From positions 14,333,400 to 14,397,399 of the forward strand of contig NC_066586.1 of assembly GCF_905475345.1 (NCBI RefSeq): a stretch of DNA of 64,000 nt, in the 5' to 3' direction. Source of the DNA: Vespula vulgaris. Its lineage: Eukaryota > Arthropoda > Insecta > Hymenoptera > Vespidae. Every line of letters starts with the position of its first letter. Within the stretch, counting starts at the first letter, position 1. Under the pieces are notes generated by a model, which did no database searches, had not been told where the DNA came from, and was given only the letters and a program-made list of their open reading frames with translations. Positions 55,487 through 64,000 of the stretch are shown here, one piece after another. The position numbers and the translations under genes are program-made.

Positions 55487-55546
55487 TATATATAGAACAG
55501 CCCCTCACCCCTCAGTGAGGGCCGAGGATGCCGAAGGCGAGGGACC
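55487..55546 (+). promoter_or_regulatory. Candidate core promoter (TATA box, initiator, DPE-like), probably filamin
   Basis: TATATATA (55487-55494) lies 27 bp before the A of a consensus arthropod initiator TCAGTG (55512-55517; A at 55514). GGACC, which fits the DPE pattern RGWYV, follows at 55542-55546, one base off the ideal spacing. The surrounding 55500-55680 block is clearly GC-richer than its neighbours. The nearest downstream same-strand gene is filamin, 2.5 kb away, so this would require a 5' UTR intron. Confidence 0.45.
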
Positions 55547-55693
55547 GCGAACTATTCTTGGAGAACCTTAGAACGCGCGGAGTAACTACCTTCGATGTCT
55601 TCTCTCTCCCGATTCGGCGCCAGTAAACGTCAGTAAACTGCTGTAAGCCACCGCGAAAAGAGTCACGCTCGAAACGTACGAACGAAACGAAGA

Positions 55694-55830
55694 TACTTTA
55701 CTTACTTACTTACTTACTTACTTACTGATTTACTTGCTTGCTTATTTGCTTACTTGCTTACTTGTTAACTCGTTTACTTAATTAATCAATTAGTTAGTTG
55801 GATAGTTAGTTAGTTAGTTAGTTACTTATT
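55694..55830. repeat. (TTAC)n followed by (TTAG)n arrays
   Basis: Repeated TTAC with GTTAC/GCTT variants changes to AGTT units near 55790. Confidence 0.85.
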
Positions 55831-57899
55831 TACTTATTACTCTCCTGAGAATACATCGGAGAACGATTGTTATATCTGTGTACGTAAATATGTATGTAAA
55901 TATATACGTGGATTTTATTCGCGCGTGTGCATTCTTGTGTTTATGTGTATATGTGCGTGTACGTTTAAGATTCATTTTTTCGTTCAATTGAGAAAAAGAG
56001 AGAGAGAGAGGGAGAAACTCTCAGATACATACACACATATATACATAAATCATCAGATACATAAACATACGTACACATGATCGTATTATTAAAATTATAA
56101 CAATTTATTAAGTGCATTTAGTTAAGTTAAGTGTCGTGCGAACGTCATATCGTTCTTCTCTTTCATACTGTCAGTTTTTTCTATCTCTTTATTTCTCTCT
56201 CTCTCTCTCTCTTTTTAGACTGTGAAATTTAAATACGATTCCCGCGAAAATATTCTCATGTGTTTTTTTGTGGTAATATCTTTAAATTCGTTGGTCGTAA
56301 TCCTTCCGATTTGATTCGTACGTGAAATTTTTCCTTTTTCTTATTTTCTTCCTTTTTTTACGTTCTTTCGGTTATATTTATCTCTTATTTACGTTCTTTA
56401 GATATTTATTTACGTTCTTTTGGTCAACTTTATTTTGTTGAAAAGATTTTTGTTTACCTCTTCGAAGATCGATTATTATTTTCTATCAGAATTTCCAGGA
56501 ATAAACGTTTCTTTTGTTAAAAATAAAAAAGAAGGAATCGTCGTGTCTATTTTTAAACTACGCTATTATTGGATAAGTGTACTTTCTAACTCACTCACAT
56601 TCGCGTTCAATTCTTCATATGTAATTGTAACTTTTATTCTAACGTCCAACGAGATTATTATTTTAATTACTTTGAACTTGATTAACAAATCGATATGAAG
56701 ATATATTAGAAATGGAATAATGTTTTTCTAAATTTAACATGTTCGCGAAAGAAATCGATGGATTGTTGAGAAATATGATTCGATCTAATATTTCTATGAT
56801 TCGAATTACAACGACGAAAGTTAATATTATCAGTTTATAAATTATCATATAACATGTATATATCATTCTCTTATCTAATGAGATATACCACGATTAGCGA
56901 AAGTTTCACAGTCATAGATCTTCGAAGTAGAGTGATTACAAAGTTTACCCTTAGCTCGTAATATTAGACCTTGGGAAAAAATCGAATATATCTTCATATC
57001 CCAAAAATATCTTGGCACTGAGCCTTAGCGGATGGGGTATTCTAAGTCAAACCAAGATTTGCATCTCTATGTCATGGATTCGAATGGTACTCGATTATTA
57101 TTTATCGAAATAAGGATTTATACGAATAGTTTTTAGTAGAGTTCGTCCGGTACGGGACAATCTTACGAACTTAACGAAGTTTCTTCGAGCTTTATCGAAT
57201 ACTTTAGCGAATCGAAAGTTTAATTAATTTATTTTGGAGGCGACGTATGGGAAAACGTTAATGAAATTGCAACACCATGCAGATGAGACTTTCGCTGTCC
57301 CGAATGGAAGAAGAAAAAGAGAAAAAAAAAAAGAGAGAGAGAGAAAAAGAGAAGAAAAAAAAGATTCGTCGATTCAACCCTGACCTCACCTCGTTACGTG
57401 CACGCACGTAAACGTACGCTTAGGCGTGTATTTTACACGTGTCCTATATCGTTAACGATGAATAAAACGTTTTAAGTTTCAGAGAAGGCAGCACGTATCG
57501 TATCTTTGTACTGTTGAAAACTGGTCTCGGTCGTCGTACCACGTAAGGAGAGGATTCCGATAGTAAACGGAGAGTATATAACGATAGAGAGATAGAGGAA
57601 GAGGGTAAAGACGGGTCTGAACTCCAGCGAGCTCCAGGATTACTCGACAGATTGCGCGCGCACACGTCTCACGAGTTTCTCCAGCTGATCCGAGAAACGC
57701 CGTCGGTATACCTCGGAGAACTGACGTCACTACTACATTGAACGATTGCCTTTCGATACACACGAAGTAAATAAATACGTGTTATGGACATATACATATA
57801 GATATTAACATATGTGTGTGTGTGTGTGTGTGTGTACGTATAGATATACGTATGTGTAGATTCAGAGAGTCAGGTAGCGTTAGCATTCCTCTCCCCACC

Positions 57900-57917
57900 A
57901 TGACTACTGCCTGTTAA
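57900..57917 (+). promoter_or_regulatory. Upstream ORF of five codons before filamin
   Basis: ATG ACT ACT GCC TGT TAA in the context CCACCATGA, a near-ideal initiation context, 111 nt upstream of the filamin ATG. It is part of the mRNA only if the acceptor at 57919-57920 is not used or if the transcript starts just upstream. Confidence 0.35.
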
Positions 57918-57931
57918 CAGGGTGCCCGGTT

Positions 57932-57991
57932 ACCACCACCACCACCATCATCACCACCACCACCACCATCACCATCACCACCACCATCAGC
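57932..57991 (+). repeat. (CAC/CAT)n trinucleotide tract in the filamin 5' leader
   Basis: About 60 bp of CCA/TCA triplets directly upstream of the filamin start. In the filamin frame they read as Pro and Ser. Confidence 0.9.
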
Positions 57992-58010
57992 AACAGAGCC
58001 GGCCGATAAA

Positions 58011-58350
58011 ATGAATCAGAATGATAAGTCAGTCAAGTGCGAGAACTCCGAGGAGGAAGAGTGCGAGATGGTCGAACGCGAGCTGGCCGAGGATGCACAG
58101 TGGAAGCGTATACAACAGAACACCTTTACGAGATGGGCGAACGAACATCTCAAGGCCATCAACAAGAACATAGACGACCTCGAGTGCGACCTGTCGGACG
58201 GTCTCAAATTGGTCAGCCTGATCGAGGTGCTCTCCCAAAAACGATTACCAAAACATAATCAAAGACCTACCTTTCGCTCACAGAAATTGGAAAATGTCTC
58301 GGTGGCATTAAAATTTTTGGAGGACGAGGGTATACGCATCGTCAGCATCG
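58011..58350 (+). CDS. cher: Filamin (cheerio-type), first coding exon with most of CH1; 3' partial
   Basis: ATG in AAAATGAAT. The exon ends at donor GTGAGT in phase 1; the rest of the gene is beyond the window. It encodes 113 residues plus a split codon. An acidic N-terminus (NSEEEECEMVERELAEDA) is followed by the first calponin-homology domain of the actin-binding region: WKRIQQNTFTRWANEHLK (31-48), LSDGLKLVSLIEVLSQK, KHNQRPTFRS and LENVSVALKFLEDEGIRIVS. These match the start of filamins. Filamin crosslinks F-actin and links it to membrane receptors; in flies cheerio is needed for ring canals. Only the longer actin-binding isoform would use this exon; in flies shorter filamin forms start further downstream. 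Confidence 0.95.
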
Positions 58351-58840
58351 GTGAGTAAATCAAACTCTTTTTTTTTTTTTTTCTTTCATAATTTTATTCA
58401 TCTCTATCTCCGATCTTTACCTATCTATCTACCGTTATAAACGTGATAATGTTTCTTACATGGGAGACAAAAATTCGTTCACTCTTCGAACGCACGCGCG
58501 TGGAAAATTTCCAAATTCTATCTGTGATACCGTGCACTACTGTTGTTGTTATTGTTGTCTTATTCGCCGAACACGCAGGCGCGCGCCCGCCACGCATACG
58601 CGAGAACGCACCGCGTGGTGTATCTCTTTCTGAAGATGGGACGGAAAACATTGATTGATCCGTCCTTCTTCTCGATGTTATAATAACAATAATTCAATGA
58701 TAATGTCTCTACATTATCATCCATATATATATGTGTGTCTCTATGTACGTATGTATATACACAAATATATACAAATGAAAAAATATATATTTATTTTTTC
58801 ATTTGACTTTGTCATTATTTTTTTTGAATTAATATTGAAG

Positions 58841-58883
<43 letters not shown>

Positions 58884-60040
58884 TAGTTGTTAATTTGACG
58901 TATGTATGTAAATCTGAAAAAGAAAATATCTACTTACATATATTGATACTATCTCTTGAAATTGTTATTGTTTCGTTGAAAAAATATTTCTTCCCTTTCT
59001 GGTAATTCGTCTAAACGAAAACATTCTTTTTATCGTTACTCCTTATTCTACAAAGTAAACGGATAACCATGCGTTCATCGTTAGCCAAGACACGCCGGTA
59101 TATTACGTATATATATATATATATTTATGTATGTATGTACGTACGTGTATAATAATATAGATTCTCTTCGGTCGGAGTTATTGGCTTTGACATTGACATT
59201 GTGGTTTGATAACCGTATAGACGCGTCTGCCAGAACGTGAAGATTGAAACTATCGGATGATCGACACGAAGTCGAAGTCTTCGTTCTTGTTTAAAAGTTA
59301 CAGTAATTTTTATTGCATGTATTACTCTTTGAGAGGTGTGCGATTAATCCTTTTTTCTTATCTCGTACGAGGTCGATAAGAAAAAAAAAAAAAGAAAAAA
59401 AAGAGTGGAGAGAGAAATAAAGAAACGAAAAAATTATTTCGACGACGGTTACATACGTATCTTTGGTATTTTTCATTTTTTATGAAATTTTATTTCCTAC
59501 GGGTACTCAAGTATTCGACGGATCGTCGAAAACCTAACGATGCAAAATTCGAGACGTTTCGTCAGCGAGAAATCTTTAGCCCGGAGCACTTTCGCCGAGT
59601 CGTCGATTCTATATGATTCTAAAGGAATCGTTCGTCTCTCTGTAATTTGAGTATATACAGTGTTTATCGATTATAACGGTTTTCGAGTGACATCATAGAC
59701 GCAATTAGAGACACATCTAGAAGTATGCGGTTATCAATAGCGATACTCTCTTTCTCTTTAATGTAACATATATTATTATATTATATATATTTTTTATTTT
59801 ACTTTACTAATATGTTAATATTGGGATATAAGAAATTTCGTATATTTTTTAGACGAATATATATATATATATTTATACAAATACATATATTATATTATAA
59901 ATATAATAAATATATTAATTATAATTTACGTAATATACTTATTAGTATATTAAGATAGTTAAGTACTTTGGAAAAAGTGAGATTAAATACGGCCACGAGT
60001 TTCGAGATTTGTATCAAAAGATCAAAGTAAGATACGTCTA

Positions 60041-60094
<54 letters not shown>

Positions 60095-61491
60095 CTATAC
60101 TATAATACTATACCATACAATATTAGAGAGCAAAAGAGTGATGCCGTTGTGGGACATGGTCGTCCTGTTCCGGGGCTCTTGGTCATCGTCATTTAGACAC
60201 GTAATAGCAGCGTAATTTTTATCATATCAAAACCACTTCATTACGTCATCATTACCAGCAGGAGCATCACGATCTCTTCTCGCCCTTGGCTTCCATGTAT
60301 CCGTTTTATTGGATACGTCCAAATTATCTTCATGTACCAAGATATCTCGTTATATAGCTGTAAATTTTCATAGGAAAAATTGGAAAATCAATCACGTTGA
60401 AGTCTATACATATATTATATATATATATATATATTTCTACTAAGTACGTATGACGTAGCTTGACCTCTTTCGATGCAAAAGAATTTCATCGTTAATTAAG
60501 TATGCAGAGACACTCGATATACATACATACACATATACATACGTATACAAATTATATATATATATTTACTCTGGCGCCAGAAAGTAACTCCTCATCGTGT
60601 CATGGAATAATTAATAAGACTTTTCGTAATTGCTTACGATTAGTCATCCTCTCTCGTTATCGGACTAAACAGTGGTGAAAACAAGCTTGGTCTAATCTAT
60701 AATTAGTTAGACTTTGTGTTCGATTATCTTATAAATTATTTCAAGATATGGTATGTCATTACTAACGTTCACTGAAGTCATTTTCAAGTTCGTTGTCTCT
60801 GTCATCGAAGATGAATTTTTCGAAGAAATTTTTGTCGTTCCTCGCGCGTTGTTAAAGCGTGACGTGGTCCGACTACGTTGGCAAGTATGACGTCATTTCG
60901 CAGATTCTCCCGCCAACTCCATCAAGAAAATCTTTCGGTCGTGTTACTTTTGAACGAAAATTACGACCGATTTTTATAGTCGTCTTCTATTCGACAATAT
61001 TTTTTCTTCTTTTTTCTTTTCTTTTCTTTTTTTTTTTTTCAACGACAGTTACGATTCATTTCTGCTTGGTAACGAATTATCAGGGCGTAAGCTTTATCTT
61101 TACGATAAGAATTTCATTAGTATGTATTATGTGTGCAAAATACATATCTGTACATGTATATACAATAAGATTAAGATTAGTTTATTTAGAGCTATTCTAT
61201 TCACGTTTGAAATCATTATATGTCGTAGAGATTATTATTCGTTAAATGATAAAAAAGAAAAAGAAAAAATAGAGAGGAAAGGAGAAAGAACAATAGGGCC
61301 TGTAGAAAGATTCATTATTTTGTATTTTTTATTGAACAATTTTTCATCATTTTTTCTTTTCTTTCTTCTTTCTTTCTCCCCTTTTTTTTCTTTTTTCTTT
61401 TTTTATAGCAATAAAAAAGTGTACGACACGAAAGAGCTTTGATTTCTCTCGTAAGTACATGGAGAAGAAAAAAGATCGATCTTTTACTGTC

Positions 61492-61495
<4 letters not shown>

Positions 61496-61587
<92 letters not shown>
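61496..61587. repeat. (GA)n microsatellite, about 92 bp
   Basis: Uninterrupted GA dinucleotides in the filamin intron. Confidence 0.97.
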
Positions 61588-61589
<2 letters not shown>

Positions 61590-62089
61590 TCTTGTGAGTT
61601 CATCGAGCTCGTCGAATCAATGACGGCGTTGTAATTAACGCGTTCGTGATCGAGATTGCCTTTAAGAGAACACGTGTCTCGTGTCGATCTAATTTTCGAT
61701 CGAGATCGTCTCGTCTTTGAGTAAGATCCGAGTTGTACATTCTCTTCGATCCTTTCCAGTAAATATTAAATTGCTATTCTTTGGCGCTTAACCTTCCTTT
61801 TCTTTCTCTTTTTTCTTTTTCTCTTTCTGTCTCCTGGTTTGTAACACGTATTTCGTGGCAGGTGTAGACAATGACGTCATTATTGTCCGAGGAATTACCT
61901 CATCGTTCTAATCGTACGTTCAGACGCACCAGTTACTTTCAATTTTTCTTCTCAATTTTCGTCTTCACGTTCTGAGAAACATTTCAACTCTTTCTTTTAA
62001 TCTCTAAGTCCTCTTTCTCTTTCTCTTTTATGTTCGCTCGATTTAATAAAAGCTAACAGAGAAAAGGAGAGAGAGAGAGAGGAAAAGAA

Positions 62090-62152
<63 letters not shown>

Positions 62153-62218
62153 AAGTATGATACTTCACTTTGAACTTGAATCAAACGATTAACGCAGTCT
62201 AGTAGGCGTGGACATCCT

Positions 62219-62480
62219 TATTACTATTACTATTGTTATTACTATTACTGTCACTACACTACTATTAATATTATTACACACTGCTACTACTCTACTACTA
62301 CTACTACTATTACTACTACACTGCTGCTACTACTAATATTACTACTACAGTGCTATTACTTTACTACTACTACTACTAATATTACTACTACAGTGCTATT
62401 ACTTTACTACTACTACTACTACTAATATTACTACTACAGTGCTATTACTTTACTACTACTACTACTACTAATAGTGCTAT
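62219..62480. repeat. CTA-triplet array with a 43-46 bp higher-order repeat
   Basis: AATATTACTACTACAGTGCT and a following ATTACTTTACTAC block recur at 62335, 62378 and 62424 with periods of 43 and 46 bp. They are joined by CTA runs that grow by one triplet, and a truncated fourth unit (AATAGTGCTATTA) follows at about 62469. Confidence 0.85.
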
Positions 62481-62702
62481 TATTGTTGTTGTTGTTATTG
62501 TTGTCTTTGTTATTGTTTTTGTTGTCATTGTTTTGTATGTTTTCTGGGTTTCCAAAATATGCTCATGCCTACCACAGGGACGACTTCAACACAAAGAGAT
62601 TACTATTATTCTTATCAATTTTTTTCTTGACATTTTAATGTTTTAGTGATTTTATTAATATTATGATTATGATGATGACGACGACGACGATGATTATTAT
62701 CA

Positions 62703-62749
<47 letters not shown>

Positions 62750-64000
62750 TCTTGGCTTCTGTGTATTACAAGAGAAGTTAAATTTATCCGTGACGCTCAG
62801 TCTTTCCTATATAAATTTTTATCGATACACCGTGTAAAATGCATCACGATTCTATCATTTTAATGTGGTGTGTGTGTGTATGTCGTGTATGGTATATATA
62901 CATGCACATACATACACTATATTTGAATTGATGCATTATGTGTATATATATATATTTTTTTTACTTGCAGGTAACCATTCTTGTGTCATTATTATGCACA
63001 ATTTTTTTTCTTCTTTTTTTATTTTACTCTCATTGAATGTTATTTCATTTCTATGTCAACGTTTGCGATAACAAAAGATCCGCCGACATTTTTTGCTCGA
63101 AAGTAGAATGCTTCATGAATAGAATCTTCTGAAGCCAGCGGCGAAGGATCAACAAAACCAGCCTCTCCGAACCCAACCAATTTTTTTTTCTTCTCTCTTT
63201 TTTTTTATTTCTTCTCTCTCTCTCTCTTTCTATCTCTCTCTGTCTCAAACGAAAAGAAGACGTCCTTCTGGCTCTTCCTGGAATCTCTTAACTCGATCCT
63301 AGGATTTTTGCTGAGAGTTCTCATTCCTAACCACACATGCGTGCCTTCGATCGATTCTATACATTATTCTCTCCAAACAGAAAATTTTGAATTATATACA
63401 TATACATATACACATATATATGTTATAAATAATGTATAATATATTATATTCATATCGCATATTATAAATAAAATATTATATATACAATATATATAATATG
63501 TATATATATATACAGACATACATTGTATATACTACACATTATAGTGTATTCTTATATTATATTATTTATATTAAAACTCATGTTCGTAGATTCACGTACA
63601 TTATAGAAACATTCGAACGAACAATATAATACTTTCGAAACGTTTGTTAGAGGATTACCAAGTAGATAAAGAAAAAGAAAAAATATGTTAAAAAAAGATT
63701 TCAAAAAAATAAATAAATAAAGAAAAGAAGAAAATAAAAAGGAAGCGATACAAGATCAAGCTATAAGGAGAGCCCTAGCCGCAAAAGCCTTCCCTTTCGT
63801 TTTATCGTGGAATGTATGACGTCATACATATGTACGTCCACAGGATGTGGTCGAGAAATTCCTAGGATAGAAAGCAACATATATTTTATTCGGCGTGAAA
63901 TAAATCATTCTTTGTCATCATTTGCCATACCTTATCGGTATGACCTTGGCGCCTATTCGGTATTCCAAATAATTCTTACATATTATATATACACACATAT

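Larger units (their letters stand above)
55547..57920. other. Probable filamin 5' UTR/first intron
   Basis: Holds (TTAC)n and (TTAG)n arrays (55694-55830), AT-rich sequence, a purine tract (57305-57365), a GC-richer patch (57370-57760) and (GT)n (57809-57834). A possible donor GTAAGC is at 55643. No coding exon recognised. Confidence 0.45.
58351..64000. other. First coding-side intron of filamin, open to the window end
   Basis: No second CH1 exon was found. Contents are (TA)n at 58848-58882 and 60042-60090, (GA)n at 61496-61587 and 62092-62150, the CTA-based minisatellite at 62219-62480, (TTG)n at 62480-62535 and (TTA)n at 62703-62744. The remainder is AT-rich sequence. Confidence 0.6.

Noticed and set aside
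62663..62863. Plus-strand frame starting with Met/Thr/Ile repeats
   Set aside because: Produced by GAT/GAC and TTA triplet arrays; no gene features.

Overview
The window is nuclear DNA from an arthropod, most likely an insect. It is AT-rich and intron-rich with GT-AG splice sites, and it is dense in (GA/TC)n, (TA)n, (GATA)n and trinucleotide microsatellites. Four animal genes can be read from the sequence: the planar-polarity ankyrin gene diego/ANKRD6, CDK5RAP1, the ubiquitin-activating enzyme Uba1, and the first coding exon of filamin (cheerio). The microsatellite load and base composition would suit a hymenopteran, but the sequence alone does not prove the order or species.

Layout. Diego lies on the + strand at 1580-44246. 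Its 5' exons are left of the window. One ankyrin exon (1580-1681) is followed by a 38.9 kb intron and then six clustered exons (40606-44246). The giant intron holds an antisense, intron-containing tRNA-Leu(CAA) gene (8091-8208), a decayed tRNA-like remnant beside it, many microsatellites, four local duplications and several GC-richer islands that may be regulatory. No protein-coding gene nested in the intron could be supported. CDK5RAP1 (44844-47152, minus, 7 exons, 602 aa) converges on diego with 597 bp between the stop codons. Uba1 (49352-52617, minus, 2 coding exons, 1047 aa) follows head-to-tail. A possible two-exon 58-aa gene (53421-54100, plus) sits divergently from Uba1. Filamin begins at 58011 on the + strand. 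A candidate core promoter (TATA box plus initiator) lies about 2.5 kb upstream of it, and its first coding exon is followed by more than 5.6 kb of intron running off the window.

The genes do not form a pathway. Diego is a cortical planar-polarity protein, CDK5RAP1 modifies mitochondrial tRNAs, Uba1 starts ubiquitin conjugation, and filamin crosslinks actin. I found no clearly new biological system. The items most worth following are the filamin 5' end (promoter, a five-codon upstream ORF, and a 30-codon open Pro/Ser-rich extension in frame with the filamin start), the duplicated 279-bp element with paired YY1/Pho-like motifs, the back-to-back perfect hairpins at 39269-39304, and the unrecognised small two-exon ORF.
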